NCBI RefSeq assembly: GCF_001277175.1
Contig: NZ_CP012257.1
Coordinates: forward strand, 3,472,001-3,536,000
Direction: 5' to 3'
Origin: Cronobacter universalis NCTC 9529
GTDB taxonomy: Bacteria; Pseudomonadota; Gammaproteobacteria; Enterobacterales; Enterobacteriaceae
Length of the DNA: 64,000 nt
The translations under genes were made by a program, and so were the position numbers. This document shows positions 18,675-27,845 of this stretch, piece after piece; the stretch's first letter is position 1, and each line of letters opens with the position of its first letter. Below the pieces are notes generated by a model. It worked only from the letters and a program-made list of their open reading frames with translations. It searched no databases and was not told where the DNA came from.

Positions 18675-18716
18675 AAGAAAACGCCGGACAGGGTTTCGCC
18701 TTGTCCGGCGTTTTTG
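18675..18716. terminator. Bidirectional terminator between loiP and speB
   Basis: The 10-base arms ACGCCGGACA and TGTCCGGCGT enclose a GGGTTTCGCCT loop that can pair further. AAAA stands on the left and TTTTT on the right, so it serves both convergent genes. Confidence 0.9.
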
Positions 18717-18765
18717 CTAAGACTGCCAGCCCGGCTGAACGTTACGCTGCCGGGCCGGGCGTAAA

Positions 18766-19686
18766 TTACTCGCCTTTTTTCGCCGCCTGGATGTAGAGCA
18801 TTTCCAGCGCCAGCGTCGCCGCCGCCAGTGCGGTGATGTCCGACTGATCGTAAGCCGGCGCCACTTCCACGATATCCATACCGACGATGTTCAGATCCTG
18901 GATGCCACGCAGCAGTTTCAGCGCGCGATCGGAGGTCAGGCCGCCGATCACCGGCGTGCCGGTGCCCGGTGCGAACGCCGGATCCAGGCAGTCGATGTCG
19001 AACGTCAGGTATACCGGCATATCGCCGACAATCTGTTTCACCTGCGCGACTACGTCATCAACGGTGCGGTCGTTCACCTGCGGCGCATCCAGCACGGTAA
19101 AGCCGTTGTCTTTATCGAACTCGGTACGGATACCGATCTGCACAGAGCGGGTCGGATCGATCAGGCCTTCGTTCGGCGCGGTGTAGAACATGGTGCCGTG
19201 GTCAAATTCACAGCCGTTCGCGTAGGTGTCGGTATGCGCGTCGAAATGCACCAGCGCCATTTTACCGAAGTGCTTCGCGTGGGCGCGCAGCAGCGGCAGC
19301 GTCACGAAGTGGTCGCCACCGAAAGAGAGCATACGCTTACCGGCCGCCAGCAGTTTTTCCGCATGCGCCTGGAGTTTCTCGCTCATCTCGCGCGCGTCGC
19401 CGAACGCGTAGACCAGATCGCCGCAGTCCACGACGTTCAGGCGCTTACGCATGTCGAAGTTCCACGGGAAGCGGTTGCCTTCCCACGCAAGGTTGGTGGA
19501 CACCTGGCGGATAGCGGCAGGCCCGAAGCGGCTGCCCGCGCGGCCGGAGGTCGCCATATCGAACGGAATGCCGGTGATCACCCACTCGGCGTCGCTGTCA
19601 TACGGCATGAAATTCAACGGCAGGCGTAAAAAACCAAAGGCGTTGGAAACCAGGGAGTTGTCGTACTGATGGCCTAAGGTGTTCAT
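18766..19686 (-). CDS. speB: Agmatinase
   Basis: Binuclear manganese hydrolase that converts agmatine to putrescine and urea; 306 residues, as in E. coli. Metal-binding motifs are all present: [11 protein letters not shown] near residue 122, [11 protein letters not shown] near 147 and [17 protein letters not shown] near 228. The start [19 protein letters not shown] has AAGAGG about 10 bases before it. It follows speA, which makes its substrate. The 223-base gap from speA contains a short leader ORF and a strong intrinsic terminator only 36 bases before the ATG, which suggests attenuation. E. coli speB is known to be induced by agmatine. Confidence 0.96.
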   Translation of the reverse strand: MNTLGHQYDNSLVSNAFGFLRLPLNFMPYDSDAEWVITGIPFDMATSGRAGSRFGPAAIRQVSTNLAWEGNRFPWNFDMRKRLNVVDCGDLVYAFGDAREMSEKLQAHAEKLLAAGKRMLSFGGDHFVTLPLLRAHAKHFGKMALVHFDAHTDTYANGCEFDHGTMFYTAPNEGLIDPTRSVQIGIRTEFDKDNGFTVLDAPQVNDRTVDDVVAQVKQIVGDMPVYLTFDIDCLDPAFAPGTGTPVIGGLTSDRALKLLRGIQDLNIVGMDIVEVAPAYDQSDITALAAATLALEMLYIQAAKKGE

Positions 19687-19721
19687 GAATCTGACCTCTT
19701 TTTAAGGTTGAGACGTGGGAT

Positions 19722-19765
19722 AAAAAAAATCCCCTCCGCGTCGTTAAACCCGACGAGGAAGGGAT
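19722..19765 (-). terminator. Terminator/attenuator in the speB leader
   Basis: On the minus strand ATCCCTTCCTCGTCG pairs with CGACGCGGAGGGGAT (positions 19765-19751 with 19743-19729; two internal mismatches), followed by eight T (19729-19722). It ends 36 bases before the speB ATG and inside the speA-speB interval. It is too close to speB to be only the speA terminator. The stop codon of a 30-codon ORF (19744-19746) is in its loop, the classical arrangement for translation-coupled attenuation. Confidence 0.8.
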
Positions 19766-19836
19766 GGATTCGTGTACAGCGTGTTGGCGCGGATTATCGC
19801 CAGATTTTCGTTCAGGTTCAATAGCGCGCGGCTCAT
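19744..19836 (-). CDS. Candidate 30-residue leader peptide upstream of speB
   Basis: An ATG at 19836 opens a 30-codon frame starting MSRALLNLNENLAII and ending in PSLPRRV with a TAA inside the terminator loop. A TATACT box (19849-19844) lies 7 bases before the ATG, so a transcript from it would begin almost at the start codon and the peptide would be read from a nearly leaderless RNA. There is no good ribosome binding site for transcripts coming from speA. I recognise no named family. The two final Arg codons and the overlap of ORF end and hairpin are what make it a leader candidate. It could also be chance. Confidence 0.45.
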   Translation of the reverse strand: MSRALLNLNENLAIIRANTLYTNPSLPRRV

Positions 19837-19909
19837 GCTCGTCAGTATAGAACAGGAAATTTCGCCGCGCGTTTTTCAGCCTCCTGACCGGCAGGAGGCT
19901 GAAACCTGA

Positions 19910-21886
19910 TTACTCGTCTTCGAGATAGGTGTAGCCGTACAGGCCGCTCTCGAACTCTTCCAGGAACTGCTGTTGCAGCGCGGCATCCAGATCGGTCTGT
20001 TTGACCTGATCGCGGAAATGCGTCAGCAGCGTATCCGGGTCGAGCTGGACGTAGCGCAGCATATCCGCCACGGTGTCGCCTTCATCGGAAAGCTCCACTT
20101 CCACGCTGCCATCCGGGAATACAAACACATCCACCGCTTCGGTATCGCCGAAGAGGTTATGCATGTTGCCCAGGATCTCCTGGTACGCGCCGACCATAAA
20201 GAAGCCCAGCGGCGGCGGGTTTTCCGGATCGTATTCCGGCAGCGGCATGGTGGTCGCGATGCCGTCGCCATCGACGTAGTGATCGATAGTGCCATCGGAA
20301 TCGCAGGTGATGTCGAGCAGCACGCCACGGCGCGTCGGCGCGTGGTTCAGACCTTCCAGCGGCAGCACCGGGAAGAGCTGATCGATACCCCAGGCATCCG
20401 GCATCGACTGGAACAACGAGAAGTTGACGTAAATCTTATCCGCCATGCGCTCCTGCAGTTCGTCGATAATCGGGCGATGCGCGCGGTTTTGCGGATCGAG
20501 CTGCTTCTGCACTTCCTGGCACAGGCTCAGATAGAGCTGTTCCGCCCAGGCGCGATCCTGGAGCGAATACGACCCGGAAGAGTAGCCGATATGAATATCG
20601 TGCAGATCCATCTGGCTGTCGTGCAGCCACTCGCGCAGCGAACGGCGCGTGCCTGGCTCGTGCATCTCCTGCCAGGTTTCCCACATGCTTTGCAGCGGGC
20701 GCGGCGCGTCTTCAGACGGCGCGGTAGGCTCGGTATATTCGTTACGCTCAACGCCGATGATATTGGAAACCAGTACGGTGTGATGCGCGGTTACCGCGCG
20801 GCCCGATTCGGTGATAACCGTCGGGTGCGGCAGGCCGTTCTCTTCACACGCGTCGCCGATAGCCCAGATAATGTTGTTCGCGTATTCGTTCAGGCCATAG
20901 TTGACCGAGCAGTCAGACTGCGAGCGCGTACCTTCATAGTCCACGCCCAGGCCGCCGCCCACGTCGAAGCACTGAATATTCACGCCGAGCTTATGCAGCT
21001 CCACATAGAAGCGGGCGGATTCGCGCACGCCGGTGGCGATATCGCGGATATTCGCCATCTGGGAGCCCAGGTGGAAGTGCAGCAGTTGCAGGCTGTCGAG
21101 ACGATCCGCCTCGCGCAGCATCTCAACCAGTTGCAGCACCTGCGTCGCCGCCAGGCCGAATTTCGATTTCTCGCCGCCGGAAGACTGCCATTTGCCGGAG
21201 CCCTGCGAGGCGAGACGCGCACGCACGCCAAGACGCGGGATCACGTTCAGGCGCTCGGCTTCTTCCAGCACGATTTTGATTTCCGACATCTTCTCGATGA
21301 CGAGATAGACCTTGTGGCCCATCTTCTCGCCGATCAGCGCCAGACGAATGTATTCGCGGTCTTTATAGCCGTTACAGACGATCACGCTGCGGGTCATGCC
21401 CGCGTGCGCCAACACCGCCATCAGCTCCGCTTTGGAGCCCGCTTCCAGACCCAGCGGCTCGCCGGAGTGGATCAGCGATTCGATAACGCGACGATGCTGG
21501 TTCACCTTAATCGGGTAGACCAGGAAGTAGTCGCCGTTATAGCCGTAAGATTCACGGGCGCGCTTAAACGCCGCGTTAATGGAACGCAGGCGATGTTGCA
21601 GGATCTGCGGGAAACAGAACAGCGCAGGCAGACGCTGGCCCTGGGCTTCACGCTCCTTTACCAGCCTCGCGAGATCGACGCGCGCTTCGGGGACGTCAGG
21701 ATCCGGGCATACGCTGATATGGCCCAGTTCATTGACGTCGTAGTAGTTATTGCCCCACCAGGCAATATTGTAAGTACGCAGCATCTTGCTGGCTTCCTGG
21801 GAGCTCATTGCAACCTCCTGCATGGAACGTAGTACACCCTGTTCGCCCGCTGACGAAGGCGAAGATGAAAAGATGTCGTCAGACAT
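19910..21886 (-). CDS. speA: Biosynthetic arginine decarboxylase
   Basis: Pyridoxal-phosphate enzyme that turns arginine into agmatine, the substrate of SpeB. The ATG at 21886 gives 658 residues, equal to E. coli SpeA. An in-frame TTG four codons earlier is not needed. The phosphate-cofactor Lys is in [15 protein letters not shown] near residue 127, and [15 protein letters not shown] and [14 protein letters not shown] form the barrel binding site. [20 protein letters not shown] and the acidic C-terminus ending YTYLEDE are conserved. The first 8 bases overlap the 3' end of yqgB, so the two are translationally linked. A hairpin (19877-19905) follows the stop codon but lacks a T run. Confidence 0.96.
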   Translation of the reverse strand: MSDDIFSSSPSSAGEQGVLRSMQEVAMSSQEASKMLRTYNIAWWGNNYYDVNELGHISVCPDPDVPEARVDLARLVKEREAQGQRLPALFCFPQILQHRLRSINAAFKRARESYGYNGDYFLVYPIKVNQHRRVIESLIHSGEPLGLEAGSKAELMAVLAHAGMTRSVIVCNGYKDREYIRLALIGEKMGHKVYLVIEKMSEIKIVLEEAERLNVIPRLGVRARLASQGSGKWQSSGGEKSKFGLAATQVLQLVEMLREADRLDSLQLLHFHLGSQMANIRDIATGVRESARFYVELHKLGVNIQCFDVGGGLGVDYEGTRSQSDCSVNYGLNEYANNIIWAIGDACEENGLPHPTVITESGRAVTAHHTVLVSNIIGVERNEYTEPTAPSEDAPRPLQSMWETWQEMHEPGTRRSLREWLHDSQMDLHDIHIGYSSGSYSLQDRAWAEQLYLSLCQEVQKQLDPQNRAHRPIIDELQERMADKIYVNFSLFQSMPDAWGIDQLFPVLPLEGLNHAPTRRGVLLDITCDSDGTIDHYVDGDGIATTMPLPEYDPENPPPLGFFMVGAYQEILGNMHNLFGDTEAVDVFVFPDGSVEVELSDEGDTVADMLRYVQLDPDTLLTHFRDQVKQTDLDAALQQQFLEEFESGLYGYTYLEDE

Positions 21887-22025
21887 AGCGAACCTCAAAT
21901 TTTGTCGAAAGTGTAAAACAGTTAACTACTATCGCAGCGTTACACTGTGATAACAACCCATAAACAGCAGAGTTATCCAGCACATAGTGCTGACCACCCT
22001 GCCGCGCGACCGGTTTCTTATTCAT
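21879..22025 (-). CDS. yqgB: YqgB small protein
   Basis: A 48-residue protein starting [20 protein letters not shown] and containing [19 protein letters not shown], which matches the core of E. coli YqgB (43 residues, [18 protein letters not shown]). The C-terminal FEVRYV extension is made by reading into the first codons of speA. In E. coli and related bacteria YqgB has been linked to acid stress and to surface structures; the mechanism is unclear. The ATG at 22025 is inferred from that alignment. The conservation of the core argues that it is translated. Confidence 0.8.
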   Translation of the reverse strand: MNKKPVARQGGQHYVLDNSAVYGLLSQCNAAIVVNCFTLSTKFEVRYV

Positions 22026-22083
22026 ATCATTGTAAAACACGTTACCGAACTCCGTATGACGGGTCGGCGAAACCACGAGAAAA

Positions 22084-22099
22084 CTCCTGACGTCAGGAG
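22084..22099. other. Perfect 16-base palindrome, terminator-like on the minus strand
   Basis: CTCCTGACGTCAGGAG is its own reverse complement. On the minus strand it can fold as a 6-base stem with an ACGT loop followed by TTTTC, a weak intrinsic terminator 14 bases after the stop codon of the candidate small ORF and about 60 bases before yqgB. It could instead be a protein-binding site. Confidence 0.4.
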
Positions 22100-22112
22100 A
22101 GCCCTTGTTCAG

Positions 22113-22259
22113 TTATCGCAAGCCGTGACCGGCCCGGGAATCCTGAGAAGCGCCGAGATGGGTAGAACATCGGCAGGTTTGCAAAAAAGAGATGCAGGTT
22201 GCGGGGGAAAAGCGCACGCCAGAACGGCATGGCAGATTAAGCGAATAACGGCGGTTCAT
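22113..22259 (-). CDS. Candidate 48-residue small ORF in the speA leader
   Basis: The frame starts MNRRYSLNLPCRSGV at 22259 and ends HGLR at a TAA (22113-22115). The sequence GGAGGTGAT, a nine-base perfect match to the anti-Shine-Dalgarno sequence, lies 8-16 bases before the ATG, which is the main support; the spacing is a little long. I do not recognise the protein, which is Cys-rich (four Cys) and basic. E. coli has recently described small proteins in this interval, and this may be one of them. It is followed by the palindrome at 22084-22099. Confidence 0.35.
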   Translation of the reverse strand: MNRRYSLNLPCRSGVRFSPATCISFLQTCRCSTHLGASQDSRAGHGLR

Positions 22260-22536
22260 TATCTGGTATCACCTCCACGCCAGCCCTTGTAGACCGGCGA
22301 TAAGCCAAAGCTAAAAATCACTCTCAGCCCGGCTGGAAGTGGCGACACGGGGATGGTTTCCGTGCGCTTTTTTGCAGGAGCCGCGCGCGCCGTTTTATAC
22401 CGGGAACAGGGGTAAAAAGCAAAACAAAAAAGCGCCGTTTGCCGTCCTTGTCAGGAATTCTTGCCAGCGCTGCGTTAAACACATTGTTCAGCGCCTCAAA
22501 AACTGCTGGAAATCGGCTTAAGATTTAACCTAGAAT

Positions 22537-22560
22537 AGCCATCCAGATGTTAATCCATCT
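22537..22560. promoter_or_regulatory. Three tandem MetJ boxes upstream of metK
   Basis: Three adjacent 8-base units, AGCCATCC, AGATGTTA and ATCCATCT, each match the met box AGACGTCT at 4 to 6 positions and abut without gaps, as MetJ operators do. They overlap the -35 region of a TATACT -10 box (22560-22565). MetJ with S-adenosylmethionine represses metK in E. coli. Confidence 0.75.
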
Positions 22561-22679
22561 ATACTGATTAACACTTAGCCTTCCTGTGTGTTTACCTGCA
22601 TGGCCGCAGAATTTTCTTCTAAGATGGCACCAACACACGGTATGCTGAGCTAATTGATTTATCCAGGGTGATACAAAAC

Positions 22680-23834
22680 ATGGCAAAACACCTTTTTACT
22701 TCTGAATCTGTTTCAGAAGGACATCCCGATAAAATTGCGGACCAGATCTCCGATGCAGTGCTGGACGCCATTCTTGAGCAGGATCCAAAAGCACGCGTGG
22801 CCTGCGAAACTTACGTGAAAACCGGCATGGTGCTGGTCGGCGGTGAGATCACCACCAGCGCGTGGGTCGATATCGAAGAGATTACCCGCAACACCGTACG
22901 CGAAATCGGCTACGTTCATTCCGATATGGGCTTTGACGCCAACTCCTGCGCCGTACTGAGCGCTATCGGCAAACAGTCTCCGGACATCAACCAGGGCGTT
23001 GACCGCACCGATCCGCTTGAACAGGGCGCGGGCGACCAGGGTTTGATGTTCGGCTACGCCACCAACGAAACCGACGTGCTGATGCCTGCGCCGGTGACCT
23101 ACGCGCACCGTCTGGTGCAGCGTCAGGCCGAAGTGCGTAAAAACGGCACGCTGCCGTGGCTGCGCCCGGATGCGAAAAGCCAGGTGACGTTCCAGTATGA
23201 CGCCGGCAAAATCGTGGGTATCGATGCCGTTGTGCTGTCCACGCAGCACGCGGAAGACATCGAGCAGAGCGTTCTGCACGACGCCGTCATGGAAGAGATC
23301 ATCAAGCCGGTTCTGCCTGCGGAATGGCTGAATGAATCCACCAAATATTTCATCAACCCGACGGGCCGTTTCGTTATCGGCGGGCCGATGGGCGACTGCG
23401 GTCTGACCGGTCGTAAGATCATCGTTGACACCTACGGCGGCATGGCGCGTCACGGCGGCGGCGCGTTCTCTGGTAAGGACCCGTCTAAAGTTGACCGTTC
23501 CGCAGCCTACGCGGCGCGTTACGTGGCGAAAAACATCGTGGCCGCAGGCCTGGCTGACCGCTGTGAGATCCAGGTGTCCTACGCTATCGGCGTGGCGGAG
23601 CCGACTTCTATCATGGTTGAAACGTTCGGCACCGAGAAAATTGCAACCGAGCAGCTCACCCTGCTGGTGCGTGAGTTCTTCGATCTGCGTCCGTACGGCC
23701 TGATCCAGATGCTGGATCTGCTGCACCCGATCTACAAAGAGACCGCCGCTTATGGTCACTTTGGTCGCGAACACTTCCCGTGGGAAAAAACCGACAAAGC
23801 GCAACTGCTGCGCGACGCTGCCGGTCTGAAATAA
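22680..23834 (+). CDS. metK: S-adenosylmethionine synthase
   Basis: Makes S-adenosylmethionine from methionine and ATP; 384 residues, as in E. coli. The start [20 protein letters not shown] is canonical, and the in-frame GTG four codons upstream is not needed. Signature motifs are [12 protein letters not shown] near residue 119 and the glycine-rich [20 protein letters not shown] near 259. [20 protein letters not shown] is also intact. The gene stands alone behind MetJ boxes and ends at a good terminator, and is divergent from the yqgB-speA unit. Both its product and putrescine from SpeB feed spermidine synthesis. Confidence 0.97.
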   Translation: MAKHLFTSESVSEGHPDKIADQISDAVLDAILEQDPKARVACETYVKTGMVLVGGEITTSAWVDIEEITRNTVREIGYVHSDMGFDANSCAVLSAIGKQSPDINQGVDRTDPLEQGAGDQGLMFGYATNETDVLMPAPVTYAHRLVQRQAEVRKNGTLPWLRPDAKSQVTFQYDAGKIVGIDAVVLSTQHAEDIEQSVLHDAVMEEIIKPVLPAEWLNESTKYFINPTGRFVIGGPMGDCGLTGRKIIVDTYGGMARHGGGAFSGKDPSKVDRSAAYAARYVAKNIVAAGLADRCEIQVSYAIGVAEPTSIMVETFGTEKIATEQLTLLVREFFDLRPYGLIQMLDLLHPIYKETAAYGHFGREHFPWEKTDKAQLLRDAAGLK

Positions 23835-23851
23835 TCCCCGCGCGGTATCCC

Positions 23852-23880
23852 CAAAGGCCAGCCTCGTGCTGGCCTTTTGC
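23852..23880 (+). terminator. Rho-independent terminator after metK
   Basis: AAGGCCAGC (23854-23862 approximately) pairs with GCTGGCCTT across a CTCGT loop, followed by TTGCTTTT. It starts about 20 bases after the metK stop. Confidence 0.85.
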
Positions 23881-24146
23881 TTTTCGGGCGGTATGGCGTC
23901 CTGTCCCTTCTTGTTTACCGCCAGCGGCTATACTTTCTGCCAGCGCGACGGACAGGATTTCACTGGAAGCGATTACATGAACAAGAAAAGCGGCGTTTTT
24001 TCAGAATTGTCTTTACGCAAACGTCCCTTCTGCTGTCTGTTACATCCCGCTTCGGTTTAGTCTGAATTCCTTTCTTCCGCTTCGTTTCTGGCTACACTAA
24101 TTAACTGATAAAAAAAGGGATAAGTACTTTACGCAAGTTGACACTA
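23881..24146. other. Gene-free upstream region of galP
   Basis: No gene, repeat or RNA is recognised between the metK terminator and the galP operator. Short open frames here have neither a ribosome binding site nor a familiar sequence. TTGACA at 24138-24143 is a perfect -35 hexamer directly before the Gal operator, but no good -10 box stands at the right distance. Confidence 0.5.
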
Positions 24147-24162
24147 GTGTAACCGATTACAC
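24147..24162. promoter_or_regulatory. GalR/GalS operator of galP
   Basis: GTGTAACCGATTACAC is an exact match to the GalR/GalS consensus GTGTAANCGNTTACAC. It lies 85 bases upstream of the galP start. It explains repression of galactose uptake in the absence of galactose. Confidence 0.92.
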
Positions 24163-24164
24163 GC

Positions 24165-24182
24165 ACGTGACTGATATCACAT
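24165..24182. promoter_or_regulatory. CRP site of galP
   Basis: CGTGA, six bases (CTGATA), then TCACA matches the CRP core TGTGA-N6-TCACA at nine of ten positions. It begins two bases after the Gal operator, so the two proteins would bind side by side. Confidence 0.8.
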
Positions 24183-24246
24183 ATTTTTACGTTACGCTAA
24201 CTTACCCTTTACCACGATAAAACCAATAACCCAACTGGAGGGCAGT

Positions 24247-25641
24247 ATGCCTGACAATAAAAAACAGGGGCGTTCGCACAAGGCCATGACGTTCTTCGTC
24301 TGTTTCCTTGCGGCCCTGGCAGGACTTCTTTTCGGCCTCGACATAGGCGTGATCGCGGGCGCGTTGCCCTTCATCGCCAAAGATTTCAATATCACGCCGC
24401 ACCAGCAGGAGTGGGTGGTCAGCTCCATGATGTTCGGCGCCGCCGTCGGCGCGGTCGGTAGCGGCTGGCTCTCTTCGCGTCTCGGGCGTAAATACAGCCT
24501 GATGATTGGCTCCGTGCTGTTCGTTATCGGCTCCCTTTGCTCGGCGTTTGCGCCGAATGCCGAAGTGCTGATTATCTCCCGCGTGCTGCTGGGCCTTGCG
24601 GTCGGTATCGCCTCCTACACCGCGCCGCTGTACCTTTCTGAAATCGCGCCGGAGAAAATCCGCGGCAGTATGATTTCCATGTATCAGCTGATGATCACCA
24701 TCGGTATTCTGGGCGCCTATCTCTCCGATACCGCGTTCAGCTACAGCGGCGCCTGGCGCTGGATGCTGGGGGTTATCACCATTCCGGCTATCCTGCTGCT
24801 GATTGGCGTCTTCTTCCTGCCGGACAGCCCGCGCTGGTTCGCCGCCAAACGCCGCTTCCACGACGCCGAGCGCGTTCTGCTGCGCCTGCGTGACTCCAGC
24901 GCCGAAGCCAAACGCGAGCTGGAAGAAATCCGTGAAAGCCTGAAGGTGAAACAGGGCGGCTGGGCGCTGTTTAAAGACAACAGCAACTTCCGCCGCGCGG
25001 TCTTCCTCGGCATTCTGTTGCAGGTGATGCAGCAGTTCACGGGGATGAACGTCATCATGTATTACGCGCCGAAAATCTTTGAACTGGCGGGTTACTCCAA
25101 CACGACCGAACAGATGTGGGGCACCGTGATTGTCGGTCTGACTAACGTGCTGGCGACCTTTATCGCCATCGGTCTGGTCGACCGCTGGGGCCGTAAGCCA
25201 ACGCTGATTCTGGGCTTTATCGTCATGGCGGCAGGTATGGGCATTCTCGGCACCATGCTGCACATGGGCATTGACAGCCCGGCAGGCCAGTACTTCGCCG
25301 TCGCGATGCTGCTGATGTTCATTATCGGTTTCGCCATGAGCGCCGGCCCGCTGATCTGGGTGCTGTGCTCTGAGATCCAGCCGCTGAAAGGCCGCGATTT
25401 CGGCATCACGCTCTCCACCACGACCAACTGGATTGCGAACATGATCGTCGGGGCGACCTTCCTCACCATGCTCAACACGCTGGGCAACGCGCCGACCTTC
25501 TGGGTCTACGCCGGTCTCAACCTGTTCTTCATCGTGCTGACCGTCTGGCTGGTGCCGGAAACCAAGCACGTATCGCTGGAGCATATCGAACGTAACCTGA
25601 TGCAGGGCCGTAAACTGCGCGACATCGGTTCGAACGACTAA
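24247..25641 (+). CDS. galP: Galactose/proton symporter GalP
   Basis: Major facilitator sugar transporter of 464 residues, the E. coli length, in the inner membrane. It has twelve hydrophobic segments. Family signatures are in place: [11 protein letters not shown] after TM2, [16 protein letters not shown] before the central loop, [18 protein letters not shown] in TM7, [11 protein letters not shown] after TM8 and [13 protein letters not shown] at the C-terminus. The start [19 protein letters not shown] has GGAGGGCAGT upstream. Expression should follow galactose (GalR/GalS) and cAMP-CRP, as shown by the two sites before it. A GC-rich hairpin (25652-25672) after the stop has no T run. Confidence 0.96.
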   Translation: MPDNKKQGRSHKAMTFFVCFLAALAGLLFGLDIGVIAGALPFIAKDFNITPHQQEWVVSSMMFGAAVGAVGSGWLSSRLGRKYSLMIGSVLFVIGSLCSAFAPNAEVLIISRVLLGLAVGIASYTAPLYLSEIAPEKIRGSMISMYQLMITIGILGAYLSDTAFSYSGAWRWMLGVITIPAILLLIGVFFLPDSPRWFAAKRRFHDAERVLLRLRDSSAEAKRELEEIRESLKVKQGGWALFKDNSNFRRAVFLGILLQVMQQFTGMNVIMYYAPKIFELAGYSNTTEQMWGTVIVGLTNVLATFIAIGLVDRWGRKPTLILGFIVMAAGMGILGTMLHMGIDSPAGQYFAVAMLLMFIIGFAMSAGPLIWVLCSEIQPLKGRDFGITLSTTTNWIANMIVGATFLTMLNTLGNAPTFWVYAGLNLFFIVLTVWLVPETKHVSLEHIERNLMQGRKLRDIGSND

Positions 25642-25731
25642 GCCTGACCTTGCCGCCCGTTCACGCGGGCGGTATGCGCAAGGGGCTCCCGCCTCTTGCG
25701 CCCATCCCCTCCTCAGTTCTATCCTCTCGCT

Positions 25732-26232
25732 ATGAAAACCCCACGTCTCCCTATCGCCATTCAACAGGCCGTGATGCGCAGCCTGCGCGAGGCGCTCGCG
25801 CGCGCCAACCTCAGGCTTGGTCGTAACTATCCAGAACCGAAACTGGTTTATCAGCAGCGCGGCACCGCGGCAGGCACCGCCTGGCTCGAAAGTTATGAAA
25901 TCCGCTTAAACCCGGTACTGCTGCTGGAAAACCAGCAGGCGTTCATTAATGAAGTGGTGCCGCACGAGCTGGCGCATCTGCTGGTGTGGAAGCATTTCGG
26001 CCGCGTGCCGCCGCACGGCAAAGAGTGGAAATGGATGATGGAAAGCGTGCTCGGCGTCCCGGCGCGCCGCACGCATCAGTTTGAACTCGATTCAGTACGC
26101 GCCAATACCTTCCCCTACCGCTGTCGCTGCCAGCAGCATCAGCTCACCGTGCGCCGTCATAACCGCGTCGTACGCGGCGAAACCCAGTACCGCTGCGTGC
26201 GCTGCGGCGACACGCTGGTTGCGGAAAGCTGA
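25732..26232 (+). CDS. sprT: SprT family zinc metallopeptidase-like protein
   Basis: A 166-residue cytoplasmic protein (E. coli SprT 165). Start [20 protein letters not shown] equals the E. coli start; an in-frame upstream start would add 12 unrelated residues. The zincin motif [15 protein letters not shown] lies near residue 75, with the further ligand His in [13 protein letters not shown]-terminal zinc ribbon is visible as CRCQQHQ and CVRCGD. The family is related to eukaryotic Spartan, but the bacterial role has not been established. It sits between galP and endA as in E. coli. Confidence 0.92.
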   Translation: MKTPRLPIAIQQAVMRSLREALARANLRLGRNYPEPKLVYQQRGTAAGTAWLESYEIRLNPVLLLENQQAFINEVVPHELAHLLVWKHFGRVPPHGKEWKWMMESVLGVPARRTHQFELDSVRANTFPYRCRCQQHQLTVRRHNRVVRGETQYRCVRCGDTLVAES

Positions 26233-26320
26233 CGCCTTCAGGAAATTTCTGGCAATAACCGATTGCTTCCGGCGCCCGCCTTCGTTACGTTGCGAACACC
26301 TTCGGACAAGGAGCTGGAAG

Positions 26321-27028
26321 ATGTCTCGCAAAATTACACTGGCGGCGGCGCTGTGCGTCGCCTTCGCCGCGCCTGCCGCGCTGGCGTCCGGCATTCATAG
26401 TTTCAGCCAGGCCAAAGCCGCTGGCGTGAAAATCAACGCCGACGCGCCTGGCGATTTCTACTGCGGCTGCCCGATTACCTGGCAGGGCAAAAAAGGGATC
26501 CCCGATCTCAAAGCCTGCGGCTATCAGGTGCGGAAAAATGAAAATCGCGCGTCGCGCATCGAATGGGAACACGTAGTGCCCGCGTGGCAGTTCGGCCACC
26601 AGCGCCAGTGCTGGCAGGATGGCGGGCGGAAAAACTGCGATAAAGATCCGGTCTATCGCGAAATGGAAACCGATCTTCATAACCTGCAACCCGCCGTCGG
26701 CGAAGTGAACGGCGATCGCGGCAATTTCCTCTATAGCCAGTGGCGCGGCGGCGAAGGCCAGTACGGCCAGTGCGAAATGAAAGTCGACTTTAAAAATAAA
26801 CAGGCAGAGCCGCCGGCCCGCGCCCGCGGCGCTATCGCGCGCACCTATTTCTATATGCGCGATAAATATCAGCTCAACCTGTCGCGCGCCCAGACCCAGC
26901 TTTTCGAGGCCTGGAACAAGCTCTACCCGGTGACGCCGTGGGAGTGCACCCGCGACGAACGCATCGCGAAGGTGCAGGGCAACCATAACCCCTACGTACA
27001 GCAGGCTTGCCAGGGGCAAAACCGCTAA
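26321..27028 (+). CDS. endA: Endonuclease I, periplasmic
   Basis: Periplasmic nuclease that cuts double-stranded DNA; 235 residues as in E. coli. The signal peptide [20 protein letters not shown] is cleaved near ALAS. The catalytic region [19 protein letters not shown] carries the active-site His, and [20 protein letters not shown] holds the metal-binding Asn residues. Several Cys residues (CGC, CW, NCD, CEM, ECT) are placed for disulfide bonds. The ATG has AAGGAGCTGGAAG directly before it. An alternative frame that enters from inside sprT adds a long non-secretory extension and is rejected. Confidence 0.95.
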   Translation: MSRKITLAAALCVAFAAPAALASGIHSFSQAKAAGVKINADAPGDFYCGCPITWQGKKGIPDLKACGYQVRKNENRASRIEWEHVVPAWQFGHQRQCWQDGGRKNCDKDPVYREMETDLHNLQPAVGEVNGDRGNFLYSQWRGGEGQYGQCEMKVDFKNKQAEPPARARGAIARTYFYMRDKYQLNLSRAQTQLFEAWNKLYPVTPWECTRDERIAKVQGNHNPYVQQACQGQNR

Positions 27029-27101
27029 CCTACACTACCGGGCAATTGTTAACGCAGGGCTTGCCGCGCGATGCCGCAAGCCCGTTTACCGGAAAATGCC
27101 C

Positions 27102-27833
27102 ATGCGAATTCCCCGCATCTATCACCCCGAGCCGTTGGTCGTCGGGCGTGAAATCGCTCTTGATGAAGACGCCGCGAACCACGTTGGCCGGGTGCTGCGC
27201 ATGAGCGCAGGCCAGGCGCTGCAGCTGTTCGACGGCAGCAACCAGGTGTTTGCCGCTGAAATCACCCAGGCGAGTAAAAAAAGCGTGCTGGTCAACGTGG
27301 TGAGCGCCGAAGAGGCGAACCGCGAATCGCCGCTCTTTTTACATCTCGGCCAGGTGATGTCTCGCGGCGAGAAGATGGAATTCACCATCCAGAAATCGAT
27401 TGAGCTTGGCGTCAGCGTGATCACCCCGCTCTTCTCCGAGCGCTGCGGCGTTAAGCTTGATGAAGAGCGTCTTAATAAGAAGCTGCAACAGTGGCAGAAA
27501 ATCGCGATTGCCGCCTGCGAGCAGTGCGGACGCAACGTGGTGCCGGAAATCCGCCCGGCGATGGATCTCGAAGCCTGGTGCGCCGAGCCGGACACCGGCC
27601 TTAAGCTCAATCTGCACCCGCGCGCCGCGCACAGCATTAACACGCTGCCGCAGCCCGTTGAGCGCGTGCGTCTGCTGATTGGCCCGGAAGGCGGCCTGTC
27701 GGCCGACGAAATTGCCATGACCGCACGTTATCAATTTACTGATATCCTGTTAGGACCACGCGTTTTGCGCACAGAGACCACTGCGCTCACCGCCATCACC
27801 GCACTGCAGGTGCGCTTTGGCGATCTGGGCTAA
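27102..27833 (+). CDS. rsmE: 16S rRNA m3U1498 methyltransferase
   Basis: SPOUT-fold methyltransferase that methylates U1498 of 16S rRNA; 243 residues, identical to the E. coli length. Start [15 protein letters not shown]; an ATG two codons upstream (27096) would add Met-Pro. The N-terminal PUA-like domain is at 1-70. The knotted cofactor site is [19 protein letters not shown] near residue 195 and [16 protein letters not shown] near 220. The last 50 residues are almost unchanged from E. coli. It is followed after 12 bases by gshB, with a GGAG site in the gap. Confidence 0.95.
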   Translation: MRIPRIYHPEPLVVGREIALDEDAANHVGRVLRMSAGQALQLFDGSNQVFAAEITQASKKSVLVNVVSAEEANRESPLFLHLGQVMSRGEKMEFTIQKSIELGVSVITPLFSERCGVKLDEERLNKKLQQWQKIAIAACEQCGRNVVPEIRPAMDLEAWCAEPDTGLKLNLHPRAAHSINTLPQPVERVRLLIGPEGGLSADEIAMTARYQFTDILLGPRVLRTETTALTAITALQVRFGDLG

Positions 27834-27845
27834 AGGAGAAAAATA

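Larger units (their letters stand above)
22026..22536. other. Long leader/intergenic region between yqgB and metK
   Basis: This 500-base stretch separates the divergent speA and metK units. On the minus strand it holds a candidate 48-codon ORF (22113-22259) and a 16-base palindrome (22084-22099). The part from 22260 to 22536 shows no convincing gene on either strand. It has A/T-rich patches around 22410-22430 that could contain promoters. E. coli carries small ORFs (yqgC, yqgD) in this interval, but I do not recognise either here. Confidence 0.5.

Noticed and set aside
19973..21832. A 619-codon open frame on the plus strand across speA
   Set aside because: It mirrors speA exactly and has no recognisable domain; speA is conserved over its full length.
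23881..24065. Short open frames between metK and galP
   Set aside because: They lack ribosome binding sites and resemble no known small protein; two overlap in different frames.
25652..25672. Hairpin after galP as an intrinsic terminator
   Set aside because: CCGCCCG and its partner form a stem, but the following bases TATGCGCAAGG contain no T run.
24202..25764. A 520-codon open frame on the minus strand across galP
   Set aside because: The translation is His/Gln/Arg-rich shadow sequence, and the galP reading is conserved with twelve membrane segments.
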